DNA of 64,000 bases from Rhizobium sp. CC-YZS058 (GTDB lineage: Bacteria > Pseudomonadota > Alphaproteobacteria > Rhizobiales > Rhizobiaceae), in assembly GCF_034720595.1 (NCBI RefSeq), contig NZ_JAYESJ010000001.1, positions 3,002,001-3,066,000 on the forward strand, in the 5' to 3' direction. Below, piece by piece: positions 18,312-27,632 of this stretch (the stretch's first letter is position 1; every line of letters begins with the position of its first letter). Below the pieces are notes generated by a model. The model saw only the letters and a list, made by a program, of their open reading frames with translations. It was not told the origin of the DNA and made no database searches. A program made the translations under genes and the position numbers.

Positions 18312-18797
18312 ATGACAACATCCCGGCCGGACCCCGCCGCCCACAATGACCCGCCCGCGCTTCACGATCAGCTCTGTTACGCGATCTACACAGCGGGAAT
18401 CGCGATCCAGCGTGCCTACAAGCCGCTTCTCGATGAGCTCGGCCTGACCTATCCGCAATATCTTGTCCTTAACGTACTCTGGCGGGACGGGGACCAGACT
18501 GTCGGAGCGATCGCTCAAGCGCTGGCGCTGGAATCGAGCACGCTGACACCGCTTCTCAAGCGGCTGGAAGCGGGTGGCTTGCTCAGCCGCACGCGCAATC
18601 AGCACAATGAGCGCCAGGTGGTCGTCTCGCTGACCGAGCAAGGCCGCGCCCTCCAGCATCGGGCCGGCTGCCTCAGCGATACGCTGCTCGCCGCTTCGAC
18701 CCAGACGCCGCAGGAACTGGCAGCCCTCAATCGCGATGTCCGCGCGCTGCGCAATGCCATCTATTCCCAGATCGGCGGGTGGGACGCGCCAGCTTGA
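18312..18797 (+). CDS. MarR-family regulator, two-cysteine OhrR-like
   Basis: 161 aa from ATG 18312 with AGGAG at 18299-18303; a GTG at 18291 is less likely. The N-terminal DQLCYAIYTAG is the OhrR peroxide-sensing signature with the reactive Cys at residue 22, and LTYPQYLVLNVLW follows with the partner tyrosines. A second Cys at 120 (RAGCLSD) matches the two-Cys class, as in Xanthomonas OhrR. The winged helix contains TVGAIAQALALESSTLTPLLKR in part. It probably represses the divergent hydrolase gene and releases on oxidation by organic peroxide or hypochlorite. No ohr gene is nearby, which is unusual for this regulator. Confidence 0.85.
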   Translation: MTTSRPDPAAHNDPPALHDQLCYAIYTAGIAIQRAYKPLLDELGLTYPQYLVLNVLWRDGDQTVGAIAQALALESSTLTPLLKRLEAGGLLSRTRNQHNERQVVVSLTEQGRALQHRAGCLSDTLLAASTQTPQELAALNRDVRALRNAIYSQIGGWDAPA

Positions 18798-19185
18798 TAC
18801 CGAAGCGTCGGCGGGCGTTTTGCCACCCAAGAAACGCCCGTCGAAGATTGAGCTCACTGCTCGGAGACACCTGGAAGCCTTTGGCAGCTACCTTGATCCA
18901 TGAGGAATGGCCGCATTCGGCGGCCAGCTACAGCGTCGGCTTTTGCTTACTGAATAAAGCGACAGCTGCTCAAAAAAATTCAAAGAATTCTAGCGGCTGG
19001 TCTTCAGGCCATTCCTCGCTATGAAACGAGGCTCGCCACTATGGCTGGCGAGTTGCGGCCAAGGAGGACCATGTCGTCAATCATTGTCACTCCTGGTTCG
19101 TCCTGCACAGCCTCCCTTCATTGCAGGCTGCCCAACACCCGGAGCGGCGACAGAGGTCACGACCCCGTGTCGCTTTGAAAGAGAC
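18798..19185. other. Intergenic region, no gene seen
   Basis: About 390 bases between two converging genes. Short frames exist but none has a start signal or recognisable composition. AT content is locally higher around 18950-18990. Confidence 0.4.
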
Positions 19186-19569
19186 CTAAATCGGCGTTTG
19201 CGCAGTGTTCATCAACTGCGAAATTGCGGTGATGAGTTGTGCTTCGGCAAAGGGTTTTGTCAGCACCACGCTGCCTGGAACACCCTGAGCCGCCCACTCA
19301 TGGCTGCTATCGCCGGTCATATAGACGACCGGTATCGACGGGTTCAGCTCGCGTGCGTGCCGTGCGACATCCCACCCGTTTGCCTTACTACCCAGCCTGA
19401 TATCCGTGATCAAACCGGAGAAGCGGCCAATATCTGCGTCCAGTTCAGCAAGCCCATCATCACCATTTGCTGAAAGCACCACAGCGAACCCGGCGGCTGA
19501 GAGAACGTCCTCCAAAAAGAGGTGAAGGAGCCTCTCGTCCTCAACGATGAGCAGTAATGGGTGGCCCAC
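19186..19569 (-). CDS. Single-domain response regulator (receiver only)
   Basis: 127 aa, a complete CheY-like receiver with no output domain. The acidic pair E10-D11, phospho-acceptor D56 (LITDIRLG), T85 and K105 (LTKPFAEAQ) are all present. The sequence around D56 (SGLITDIRLGSKANGWDVAR) is typical of alphaproteobacterial FixJ-like/receiver modules fed by hybrid kinases. The MHYT hybrid kinase at 21208-23475 is close and could be a partner, but this is inference. Confidence 0.88.
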   Translation of the reverse strand: MGHPLLLIVEDERLLHLFLEDVLSAAGFAVVLSANGDDGLAELDADIGRFSGLITDIRLGSKANGWDVARHARELNPSIPVVYMTGDSSHEWAAQGVPGSVVLTKPFAEAQLITAISQLMNTAQTPI

Positions 19570-19935
19570 GGCAGGTCCCTCTCAGTGCCTCATATGCGAC
19601 GCAAAGATACGAACATTGCCTCGGATCAAATCGGTTTAGACGAATGCTCGCAGTCGGTATCTAGCTAGATTTGGGTCGCGCGAAGGAGTTCTGTCAGATA
19701 CCGTACGAAGCTGAGCGCGAGACTGCGGATTTACGTGGTATACATATGGGTGCCCGGCCATGGCAGACTGGATTGCCTTCTCGAAGGCACGGCTGCGACG
19801 ACGGTCTAGGGGGAGGACTGCATCACGCGTGGGAAGATGAGGCCTTCCGAGCATTCTCGGCATGTTCCCCAGCACCCTTGATTCGCTGCCGGCTGTCTTG
19901 TTCGAACCAACCGATAAGCCAAATCCATGGCGCTG
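19570..19935. other. Intergenic region, no gene seen
   Basis: About 365 bases between the receiver gene and a DUF6894 gene. A 79-codon minus-strand frame (19636-19875) is present, but it lacks a ribosome-binding site and known motifs. Confidence 0.35.
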
Positions 19936-20190
19936 CTAGCCGACGCCATCAGTGTGCTCCCCGTCGAAACGATCGATTGTCGCACGGAGCGTCATTCGAA
20001 ACAGCGGTCGGCCGTCCGCATTGTTCGCAATGACCGCCGCCTGATAGGGCAAGGCGTTGATGTCGTGTTCCCGTAGCCAATCAACCAGCCCGACGAGCGC
20101 TTCCTGCTCTGCTGCGGATTGATCGACGAATTCCGAACCGCCATCTTCATCGATGCGTCTTCCGTCATCGGTGAAAAACTTTACCTTCAT
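19936..20190 (-). CDS. DUF6894 family protein
   Basis: 84 aa from ATG 20190 (MKVKFFTDDGRRIDEDGGSE); GGAGG lies about 10 bases upstream. The pattern of an N-terminal strand FFTDDG, then DQSAAEQEALVGLVDWLRE and a C-terminal strand FRMTLRATIDRFD matches the small DUF6894 proteins common in rhizobia. Function unknown. A near-consensus EcfG promoter lies upstream, so stress induction is plausible. It is one of three members in this window. Confidence 0.65.
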   Translation of the reverse strand: MKVKFFTDDGRRIDEDGGSEFVDQSAAEQEALVGLVDWLREHDINALPYQAAVIANNADGRPLFRMTLRATIDRFDGEHTDGVG

Positions 20191-20225
20191 TGCCTGCTGC
20201 CTCCATCTCCCTTCGGTTGGCAACG

Positions 20226-20250
20226 AACTATGGGAGCGAGGCACTGTTCC
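20226..20250 (-). promoter_or_regulatory. Near-consensus EcfG-type promoter
   Basis: On the minus strand GGAAC (20250-20246), 16 bases, then AGTT (20229-20226), one mismatch from the GGAAC-N16-CGTT consensus. It is 36 bases before the ATG of the DUF6894 gene. Confidence 0.45.
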
Positions 20251-20327
20251 GCCCCATCAGCGGTCGATCCGAGGTTGACTGGCCGCACGGTCAGATGCCC
20301 TCGGCCTGTCGTGTTGGCGAGGAAAGT

Positions 20328-20507
20328 TCAGTGGCGTCTGTCGGGGTCTTCTTTCGGATAGAGACTATCCAAGTACCTGCTAAATGCCTGCAACACGGTC
20401 TGAGTGGATGCATTGGCAGTTGGTGAGCACGTCGCCGTCTCTTGCAGGCAGGCAAAGCGCTGAGGAGGTGTGATTTCTTGTACTGCACGTTCATCGCGAA
20501 ACAACAT
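20328..20507 (-). CDS. Possible small protein (59 aa)
   Basis: Frame from ATG 20507 (MLFRDERAVQEITPPQRFA) with GGGAGA 6 bases upstream. The composition is soluble and mixed, ending AFSRYLDSLYPKEDPDRRH. I recognise no family. A longer start upstream overlaps the divergent DUF6894 leader and looks spurious. Confidence 0.35.
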   Translation of the reverse strand: MLFRDERAVQEITPPQRFACLQETATCSPTANASTQTVLQAFSRYLDSLYPKEDPDRRH

Positions 20508-20680
20508 GAGAAGTCTCCCGGTAGATAGTCCTTTTCTGAATCGAGAGCTCTGAGGATAATCGCGGAATGCAGGGTGGCAAGTGGAACCAAAGCCGCTTGG
20601 CCCACCGTCTGGAACCGCACAGAACTTGCGTTTCATTTCAGTGTTTGCTCCTTCGCCCGCCACACAATGCTGGAGTGAGT

Positions 20681-20929
20681 ATGCAAGCCTTCTATTTCGA
20701 TATCTGTTTCGGAGACGAGGTCGTCGAGACCCGGGAAGCGGTGCACTTCGTTGACAGTGACGCGGCTGCTGCTCGTGCTGCCTCATGTTTGCGAGAGATG
20801 GCGGCGGCTTTTATGCGCAACGGCGAACAGGTGCGGATAACGGCCATACGGGTTCGAGACGCGCGCTTTCAGCCAATTCTCAAGATCAATTTGCGTGACG
20901 GTATCGTCTCACCCACGGCAACCCATTGA
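20681..20929 (+). CDS. DUF6894 family protein
   Basis: 82 aa from ATG 20681 with TGGAG 5 bases upstream. It starts MQAFYFDICFGDEVVE, has a central helix DSDAAAARAASCLREMAAAF and ends with strands RDARFQPILKINLRD, the DUF6894 layout. It is a paralogue of the genes at 19936 and 48125. No perfect EcfG promoter is visible upstream. Function unknown. Confidence 0.6.
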   Translation: MQAFYFDICFGDEVVETREAVHFVDSDAAAARAASCLREMAAAFMRNGEQVRITAIRVRDARFQPILKINLRDGIVSPTATH

Positions 20930-21207
20930 CGCCGGAGCAATGGATAGACTGCAAAGCTCCACTGTTGAGGCCAGTTCACCTCCCGCAACAGCCGTACATT
21001 CGGTAATCGAAATACATACTGTACTCAGTAGAAGAACCATTATGAAAATCTTGTCCATCAACGGCACGAACTTCTCTCACTCTCCTCTAGACCCTCGATG
21101 CTGATCGCAACTGCATGAGGATTCCCTTGAAACGGTTTGCCTGAAGATGGAAACATCCCGAGGCAGGTTGCAGCCGGAAGACGCTGCAGAGCGCAGGAGG
21201 ATGCGGG
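20930..21207. other. Leader region of the MHYT hybrid kinase gene
   Basis: About 280 bases. It holds a 20-codon frame at 21041 (MKILSINGTNFSHSPLDPRC) without a ribosome-binding site, probably meaningless, and AGGAGG at 21195-21200 serving the TTG start at 21208. Confidence 0.4.
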
Positions 21208-23475
21208 TTGGTTGGAACTCATAGTACCAGTCTGGTCATACTGGCGGTGCTGATTGCCGTGGCTGCATCCTACACGTCACTGGACATTGCGGCGCGTATC
21301 GGCGAGGCATCCTCAAGGCTCGGATCCCGTGCCTGGCTGGCTGCCGCAGCCATTTGCATGGGCGGCGGCATCTGGTCCATGCATTTCGTCGCAATGCTGG
21401 CCTATTCCGTTCCGGACATGACGGTCGCCTATGATCCGTTCCTCACGGTCCTTTCGCTTCTCATCGCCGTAGCGGTTACCGGGGGAGGTTTCGCGGTCGT
21501 TTCTCGCCCGCAGGCCGGGACAGCCGCCCTTCTGCTGAGCGGACTGTTCATGGGTATCGGCATCCTCGCGATGCATTATGTCGGTATGGCAGCGATGAGA
21601 ATGCATGCCACACCGTCATACGAGGCGGCGTGGGTGGCACTCTCCGTGTTCATTGCCATCGGAGCGTCGATCTCCGCCCTGTGGCTCGCCTTCCGTGGCG
21701 GCGGCTTCGTCCGGAAAAGCCAGGCTGCCGCCGCGATGGGACTGGCGGTGTCCGGGATGCACTTCGCGGGCATGCAGGCCGCATCTTTCGGCATTCATGC
21801 AACCGTCGCCGAAGAAGCGGCTCCGGCCACCGTGGACCAGGGAACGCTGGCTTTGGCCGTGGCTTCGATCACGTTCCTCATTCTGGTTGCAGCGATCGTG
21901 GCAGCGATGTTCGATCGACGGTTCGCCGCGCTCGTCACACGCGAAGCGCTTGCGCTCAAGCGGAGCGAAGAGCAGTTCAGACTGCTTTACCGCCGGACGC
22001 CTCTGCCGCTCCACTCGCTCGATGTCGAAGGACGGATTGAGGAGGTAAGCGATGCGTGGCTGGCCCTGATGCACTACGACCGGGACGCCGTGATCGGACG
22101 TCCGCTCATCAACTTCATGACGGAGGAATCTGCGCGCCAGCGCCTAGCCGACTGGAAGACCCTGCTCTCGGCGGATGAGACCCACGAGCGGGAATACAGA
22201 TTGGTCACGCGGGAGGGTGAGATCATCGACGTGGTCTCGACGTCTCGGGTCGAGCGTGACGAGGATGGAAACGTTCTCAGAGCGGTTGGCGGCTTGGTGG
22301 ACGAGACGGCGAGGAAGAGTGCCGAAGCCTCGCTCAGGCAGGCGCAGAAGATGGAGGCCGTGGGGCAATTGACCGGCGGCATCGCCCATGACTTCAACAA
22401 TGTCCTGGCGGTCGTCCTTGGAAGTCTCGAAATGCTGCGCAAGCGTGTCTCTTCCGACGATCGGGCTCTGCGGATGGTCGACAACGCCATGGAAGGGGCC
22501 AAGCGGGGAGCGGCTCTGACGCAACGGATGATGTCCTTCGCGCGACGTCAGGACCTGAACCCGCAACCGATCGATATCCGGATGCTGGTGGATGGGATGA
22601 AGGAGATGATCTCGCGGTCGCTCGGCCCCCGTATCGCACTGAACCTCGAACTGCCCCCCGGACTCCCATCCGTACAAGCCGATCCCAACCAGTTGGAGAT
22701 GGCGCTTCTCAACCTCGCCGTGAACGCTCGGGATGCCATGGAGGAAGGCGATATACGGATCGTAGCAGACCGTCCGGAGTCGCCGCCGGGTACGCCCGTC
22801 GAGGAGCGCTTCGTGCGCGTGAGTGTCATCGACAATGGAACCGGAATGGACGAGGCGACGCTCGCGCGGGCACGCGAGCCATTCTTCACCACGAAGGGGG
22901 TCGGCCGAGGCACCGGCCTCGGGCTAGCCATGGTGAGCGGCTTCGCCGAACAGTCCGGCGGCTTTCTCGAGATCACGAGCCGGAAGGGACAGGGCACGCG
23001 CGTGGATATCTGGCTCCCGGTTTCGGATGCCGCGGACGTCGTCATTGAAAGCGGCCCCCGCGAGACTCGCTCGATACCCACCCGTCCCCTACAGCACGTG
23101 GTTGTCCTCGTCGTCGATGACGAGCCGCTGATCCTGATGAGTACGGAAGACGTCCTGCTGGAAGCCGGAGCCAAGGTCCATTCCGCCACAAACGGCGTGG
23201 AGGCGCTGGAGGTCGTGCGCCGTCATCCCGAGATCGGTTGCCTTCTCACCGACTACGCGATGCCCGGCATGACAGGGGCTCAGCTTGCTGCGGCCGTCCG
23301 TGTCAGCCATCCCAACATGCCCATCATCGTCGCGTCGGGATATGCGGAGTTTCCGGAAGAAATCGCGCAGTATCCCCGGCTTCAGAAACCCTTCGCCGCC
23401 GAAGCGCTCGTCAGCGCCGTGACGGCGGAGATCGCACCGCGCACCGCAGACGTCATCCGGTTCCCATCCGGTTGA
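21208..23475 (+). CDS. Hybrid sensor histidine kinase: MHYT-PAS-HisKA-HATPase-REC
   Basis: 755 aa. The start is TTG 21208, placed 7 bases after AGGAGG; the ATG at 21201 touches the Shine-Dalgarno and gives only a 7-codon frame. Residues about 8-235 are an MHYT membrane sensor with its repeated MHF-AM, MHYVGM and MHFAGM motifs, thought to bind copper and sense O2, CO or NO. A PAS domain (about 260-375) follows, then the H-box GGIAHDFNN with H394, ATPase motifs (LNLAVNARDAM, VIDNGTGMD, GRGTGLGLAM) and a C-terminal receiver with D682 (LLTDYAMPGM). It belongs to the hybrid kinases related to FixL/ThsS. Its final target is not encoded next to it. Confidence 0.93.
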   Translation: MVGTHSTSLVILAVLIAVAASYTSLDIAARIGEASSRLGSRAWLAAAAICMGGGIWSMHFVAMLAYSVPDMTVAYDPFLTVLSLLIAVAVTGGGFAVVSRPQAGTAALLLSGLFMGIGILAMHYVGMAAMRMHATPSYEAAWVALSVFIAIGASISALWLAFRGGGFVRKSQAAAAMGLAVSGMHFAGMQAASFGIHATVAEEAAPATVDQGTLALAVASITFLILVAAIVAAMFDRRFAALVTREALALKRSEEQFRLLYRRTPLPLHSLDVEGRIEEVSDAWLALMHYDRDAVIGRPLINFMTEESARQRLADWKTLLSADETHEREYRLVTREGEIIDVVSTSRVERDEDGNVLRAVGGLVDETARKSAEASLRQAQKMEAVGQLTGGIAHDFNNVLAVVLGSLEMLRKRVSSDDRALRMVDNAMEGAKRGAALTQRMMSFARRQDLNPQPIDIRMLVDGMKEMISRSLGPRIALNLELPPGLPSVQADPNQLEMALLNLAVNARDAMEEGDIRIVADRPESPPGTPVEERFVRVSVIDNGTGMDEATLARAREPFFTTKGVGRGTGLGLAMVSGFAEQSGGFLEITSRKGQGTRVDIWLPVSDAADVVIESGPRETRSIPTRPLQHVVVLVVDDEPLILMSTEDVLLEAGAKVHSATNGVEALEVVRRHPEIGCLLTDYAMPGMTGAQLAAAVRVSHPNMPIIVASGYAEFPEEIAQYPRLQKPFAAEALVSAVTAEIAPRTADVIRFPSG

Positions 23476-23773
23476 CGCCCCGCCGGCACCCGCATCGAGT
23501 TTTCCGTGCAATGAGAACATTCGCTAAAACGGGGACGAAGTCCTTTAGTCCCTGCAGACAGGAACTCGATCGTAGACAGCTCGGCGGTCCAGGTCGAAAC
23601 CCAACAACTCCGAGCCCCGATCGTCTCGGATTCGCCTTTGCCGCCTTTGTCGATGTTGGCGTATGGTTCGGGAAACTCCTGATGAACACGGCCAGTCACG
23701 AGGTCGATCCCGGCGAAGCCGGAACCGGCCGACAGGGACCCTTGCTATGTGGCGCGTCGTCCTTGCCCTTCCT

Positions 23774-24178
23774 TCAACGCTCCCACGGCGGAACAAACCG
23801 ACGGTCCTGATAGTCTGCGAGAGGCCCCTCATGAAGCGGCCGGAGCCACGTTTCCGACTTGAAGAAAGCAACCGCTGAAAGATGATCTCCTCCCGCAAGT
23901 GGCACGACATCCACACGGGACCGGAAGCTTCCGGCTTCGCCGACGGCCTCCAGCTCGTCCAGCACGGGAAGACGCCCGTCGTCGATCTCGTAGAGCTCGC
24001 CCCTAACGCGCAGCCCTTCTCCCGGCCGGTCCAGCATCATCGGCCCGAAGAAGCTTCCTGCGATAAAGAGCGGATAAGGCTGCACGGTCTGGACCTCACC
24101 GATGTAGCGCGCGTTCTCAAGACCCTTGTCGTGAAGCGGAAAGTCCTGCTTCAGCGTTCCGTAAATGAAGACTTTCAA
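23774..24178 (-). CDS. Gamma-glutamylcyclotransferase-like (AIG2/GGCT) protein
   Basis: 134 aa if started at TTG 24178, which has AGGAAG 5 bases upstream and gives MKVFIYGTLKQDFPLHDKGL, exactly where family members begin. An ATG at 24247 would add 23 unlike residues. YGTL is the substrate-binding loop of the GGCT fold; the acidic catalytic position is probably in the YEIDDGRLPVLDELE segment. It likely acts on gamma-glutamyl amines or peptides to release 5-oxoproline, in the cytoplasm. It is a single gene. Confidence 0.8.
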   Translation of the reverse strand: MKVFIYGTLKQDFPLHDKGLENARYIGEVQTVQPYPLFIAGSFFGPMMLDRPGEGLRVRGELYEIDDGRLPVLDELEAVGEAGSFRSRVDVVPLAGGDHLSAVAFFKSETWLRPLHEGPLADYQDRRFVPPWER

Positions 24179-24337
24179 TTCTGCTTCCTGTGTTCCCAAA
24201 ATGAGCTGGGGCGGTTCTCGACGTCCTGAGATTGGCGGTTTTACCAACCAAGTCGCACCCCAGCTCTCGCGCCTTCCTGTTCAGCGATCTTTTACTATGA
24301 CGGGCGACGATCGTTCCGTCGGTTCAAGACGAGGCAC

Positions 24338-24445
24338 ATGCGAAAGATCGAGATCGTCGACGAGTTGTGGATTCGGTTTCCGGGTCGTGTCACGGTCTTC
24401 GACAGCGGAGCCGAGGTGGGGATGGCCCGCGTGCTGATGGCTTAG
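24338..24445 (+). other. Unrecognised 35-codon frame
   Basis: ATG 24338 to TAG 24445 encodes MRKIEIVDELWIRFPGRVTV and onward to ARVLMA. It looks protein-like, but there is no clear ribosome-binding site and no family I recognise. It could be a remnant associated with the broken DUF2382 gene downstream. Confidence 0.25.
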
Positions 24446-24536
24446 CGCGCGCCCTTCTTCCAGCGTACGCTTTCCGTTGACGCCGTAAGGACGTTACGCC
24501 CGCTCGCCGACAAGTTCAACTACAGGCTGACTGGCC

Positions 24537-24933
24537 GCGCGTCGACCTCTCGAAGCCGATGGCGAGGACGTCATCCCGGTCGTCGGAGAAGAACGTCGCG
24601 TCGGCAAGCGCGACCTCAACAACGGCCGCGTTCGCGTTCGTCGATCGGACCATCGAGGCCGAGGAGCATTGCGAGGAAGCTGCAATCAACAAGGAAGCCC
24701 GCGTCGTCGGGGAGATCGAGCTGAGAAAGACCGCAACAGAGCGCGAGGAGACGATGTCTGACACGGTCCGCAAGTCCGAAGTCGAAGTCGAGGACAACCG
24801 CGACCTGGAGGAGAAGCGCTTCCTCCGCGACCAAAGGCTTTTACCGACTGATGCATCGGCGGCGACGGAAGGGTCTGCCGCCAATGCCGTTTCGCACCGT
24901 CAGTCGCGCCGGCTGATCATCGACGGTCTTTGA
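24537..24933 (+). pseudogene. Broken DUF2382 (YsnF/AvaK) stress-protein gene
   Basis: In one frame (from 24537) the translation reads EDVIPVVGEERRVGKRDLNN then GRVRVRR, the first half of a DUF2382 domain. In another frame (to the stop at 24933) it reads RTIEAEEHCEEAAINKEARV, VGEIELRKTATEREETMSD and TVRKSEVEVED, the second half. The halves are joined around 24640-24650 with the middle of the domain missing and the frame changed: an internal deletion of roughly 35-45 codons. The N-terminal half also lacks a start and meets a TGA upstream. Intact members are membrane-associated or stress-induced proteins in rhizobia. Confidence 0.7.
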
Positions 24934-25105
24934 CATCGCTGTAGGCCTGACATCTGGGAGTTCCCCTCCCTGCGGTGCGCCCAGTTTGACCAAGATGCCT
25001 AGCCGGCAGCAGGCGGCAGTTTGTCACACTGCTTGCCTTCCACCCGCCCCATCATCGACTTGCCGGCTTGGGGATGCATTGTGTTTTGCGGAGGCATCAG
25101 CGGGC

Positions 25106-26017
25106 TCAGGGTGCGGTGAGCCGTCCGGCGGCAAAGTCGCGCGCGAGCGCGATGAAGGCCTGGAAGGCCGCGGAGGCGTTGCGGCGACTGGGATAATAGA
25201 GGCACAGCGGTGCGAGCGGCGGCGTCCAGTCCTCCAGAATGCGGATAAGCCGTCCCGCCGCAATGTCGTCGCGGATATCGGTCTCCATGAAATAGCCGAT
25301 CCCCACGCTGTTGATGACCGCGATCCGGGCCAGGGAGGCTTCGTCGAGGGTGACCGGGCCTTCGACGTCGATCTGCAACGCCTCGCCGCCCTTCTCGAAG
25401 CGCCAGCGAAACAGGGCGCCGTTCGGGAGCCTTACGCGAATGCATGGGTGGCTGAGCAGCTCCTGCGGCACGTGCGGGATAGTCCTGCCCTGGAAGAAGG
25501 CAGGCGAAGCGGCAACCGCCATGCGGCGCATCTGGCCCAGCGGTATGGCGATGGCGTCGCTCGGCACCAGATCTGCGCTGCGCACGCCGAGATCAAAGCC
25601 GGCCGCCACGACATCGACCAGCCGCCCTTCGGTAACGATGTCGATATGAACCTGCGGATAGCGCTGCATGTAGGTGAGGACCAGGGGCGCCATGATCTCG
25701 CGCGCCGCCGTCGCGAAGGCATTGATGCGCAGGGTGCCGGAGGGCGTTTCCTGCTGGGCGCGCGCGGTGTTCATCGCCTTCTGGATGCCTTCGAGCGATG
25801 GCGTGATCTGGGCGACGAAGATCCGCCCCGCATGGGTGAGCGAGACGCTGCGCGTCGTGCGGTTGAACAATCGAACGGCAAGCTCCCGCTCGAGCTTGGC
25901 CACCGCATTGCTGATGGCCGTGGTCGACATGCCGAGATCGAGCGCCGCTGCCCGGAACGAGCCGCACCGGACGATGGCCAGAACCGCTTCCAGCTCGATG
26001 AGCGAATGGCGAGCCAT
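25106..26017 (-). CDS. LysR-family transcriptional regulator
   Basis: 303 aa, standard LTTR length. N-terminal winged HTH ([20 protein letters not shown], then [20 protein letters not shown]) and a periplasmic-binding-protein-like effector domain from about residue 90. It is of the CrgA/AaeR-like subgroup that often controls a divergent oxidoreductase gene. It is divergent from the NTF2-like/SDR pair with a 95-base intergenic region, so it most probably regulates these genes and itself. Effector unknown. Confidence 0.93.
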   Translation of the reverse strand: MARHSLIELEAVLAIVRCGSFRAAALDLGMSTTAISNAVAKLERELAVRLFNRTTRSVSLTHAGRIFVAQITPSLEGIQKAMNTARAQQETPSGTLRINAFATAAREIMAPLVLTYMQRYPQVHIDIVTEGRLVDVVAAGFDLGVRSADLVPSDAIAIPLGQMRRMAVAASPAFFQGRTIPHVPQELLSHPCIRVRLPNGALFRWRFEKGGEALQIDVEGPVTLDEASLARIAVINSVGIGYFMETDIRDDIAAGRLIRILEDWTPPLAPLCLYYPSRRNASAAFQAFIALARDFAAGRLTAP

Positions 26018-26112
26018 TATCCCGATCTCCGTGACGCGCTATGCCGCTTTGTGCCGATTATCGGGCGTGCCGTCTATGGTTATCTTCAACTCGCACCATT
26101 GAGGAGATAACC

Positions 26113-26442
26113 ATGTCCATGCAGCTACCCAAGCCCATTGCCGACTATATCGAGGCGAACGCCCGTCTCGATCTGGACGGCATGGTGGCGTTCTTTTCGC
26201 CCGATGCCGTCTTTATCGACAATGGCAAGTCCTTCGAGGGGCAGGAGGCCATCCGGCACCTGTTCGAGAATGAGGTGATCGCCGTCAAGGCGATCTTCGT
26301 GCCCGACACCGTTCGGGAAGAGGGAGGCAATGTCATCGTCGAAGGTCCCGCTCGCGGTGATTTCCCCGGCAGCCCGCTGCGGTTCACCTATCGCTTCACC
26401 CTTTCGAACGGCGCCATCGAGACCTTGGAGGTGAGGCTATGA
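26113..26442 (+). CDS. SnoaL/NTF2-like protein
   Basis: 109 aa from ATG 26113 (GAGGAGAT just upstream). The cone-shaped NTF2 fold is recognisable from IADYIEANARLDLDGMVAFF, FSPDAVFIDNGKSFEGQEAI and the C-terminal strands FTYRFTLSNGAIETLEVRL. Small NTF2-like proteins of this type are isomerases, hydrolases or ligand binders. The stop overlaps the SDR start by 4 bases, so the two are co-translated and probably act on the same small molecule. Confidence 0.85.
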   Translation: MSMQLPKPIADYIEANARLDLDGMVAFFSPDAVFIDNGKSFEGQEAIRHLFENEVIAVKAIFVPDTVREEGGNVIVEGPARGDFPGSPLRFTYRFTLSNGAIETLEVRL

Positions 26443-27227
26443 CCATCAAGGCCGATCCTGCAGAGTTCGCCGGCAAGCGCGTGCTCGTCAGCGGCGGCAC
26501 GAAGGGCTTGGGCCGCGCAACGGTCGAGCGCTTCCTGGCCGGAGGCGCCCGGATTATCACGGCCGCCCGCGCGACCAACAGCCCCATCGAGGGCGTCGAT
26601 TATATCGAGGCGGATCTGGCGACGGCCGCGGGCAGCGAAGCGCTCGCCAAGGCGGCCCTGGAGCGGCTGGGCGGCATCGACATCCTCGCCCATGTGATCG
26701 GCGGCTCGAAGTCGCCGGCGGGCGGGTTTGCCGCGCTGACCGACGACCACTGGTTCGCCGAACTGAACCTCAACCTGTTGGCGGCCGTCCGGCTCGATCG
26801 CCTGTTGATCCCGCAGATGATCGAGCGCGGCAGGGGCACGGTGGTCCATGTCACCTCCATCCAGTCCGTTCTGCCGCTGCCCGACTCCACCACGGCCTAT
26901 GCGGCTGCGAAAGCGGCGCTGCGAACCTACAGCAAGTCGATATCGAAGGAGCTCGGCCAGAAGGGCGTGCGCGTGAACTCTGTCTCGCCGGGATGGATCA
27001 TGACCCAAGCGGCAGGAGACTTTGTCGAACGGCTTCAGGCCGCCAATGGCGGGACGATCGAGGACGCGCGCCAGTCCGTGCTCGATGCCCTTGGCGGGAT
27101 CCCGATCGGGCGGGGCGCCGAGCCCGAAGAGGTGGCCGACCTGATCGCCTACCTCGCTTCCGACCGTGCCGCCGCGATCCACGGCGCCGAGTTCGTCATC
27201 GATGGGGGGACGATCCGCACCGTTTGA
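26439..27227 (+). CDS. Short-chain dehydrogenase/reductase (SDR)
   Basis: 262 aa, a classical SDR. The nucleotide-binding loop is GGTKGLG at 19-25, the catalytic Ser is in VHVTS (S140) and the YxxxK pair is Y154/K158 (TAYAAAKAAL). VNSVSPGWIMT marks the region after the active site. An NAD(P)H-dependent ketone or alcohol oxidoreductase is expected. Coupled to the NTF2-like gene and divergent from the LysR regulator. Confidence 0.93.
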   Translation: MTIKADPAEFAGKRVLVSGGTKGLGRATVERFLAGGARIITAARATNSPIEGVDYIEADLATAAGSEALAKAALERLGGIDILAHVIGGSKSPAGGFAALTDDHWFAELNLNLLAAVRLDRLLIPQMIERGRGTVVHVTSIQSVLPLPDSTTAYAAAKAALRTYSKSISKELGQKGVRVNSVSPGWIMTQAAGDFVERLQAANGGTIEDARQSVLDALGGIPIGRGAEPEEVADLIAYLASDRAAAIHGAEFVIDGGTIRTV

Positions 27228-27632
27228 CGAGGCCTTCGGCACCCGCCCTCTCGCCCAGAGAGGCGATGCCGGAAAAAAGGCTGCGCGCGCCGGCATACCC
27301 CTATGCCAGATCAGGTCCGGACAGCGATGATCTAACGCCTCTCCGCATCGTCATGCTGCCGGTCATCATCTTCGGCCGGCGGTTGATGACGCCGGTTGCC
27401 AAGGGGACAGATCTTGCCCGAACGACCCCATCATCGGCGCGCTCCGTGAACCCGCTGCCGCAAAGAGCCAAGTCCGAATCTTGGTGCAATGAAGATAGGC
27501 TCCAAAGGCGATGGCTTACCCTTCGTTCGTTGGAGGAGATCGACCTTGCTGATACCGTTTGGAAAAAGCGCCTGGTTTTGCGACAGGAGAACTCTGTGCG
27601 GGCGGCTGCTGGCATCGTGGAACACGGTGACC
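27228..27632. other. Degraded stretch downstream of the SDR gene
   Basis: About 400 bases without an intact gene. Minus-strand frames here (for example 27301-27615 and 27431-27667) may contain decayed continuation of the patatin remnant, since an IFIAPRFG segment resembles the middle of patatin-like proteins, but I cannot show it. Confidence 0.35.
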
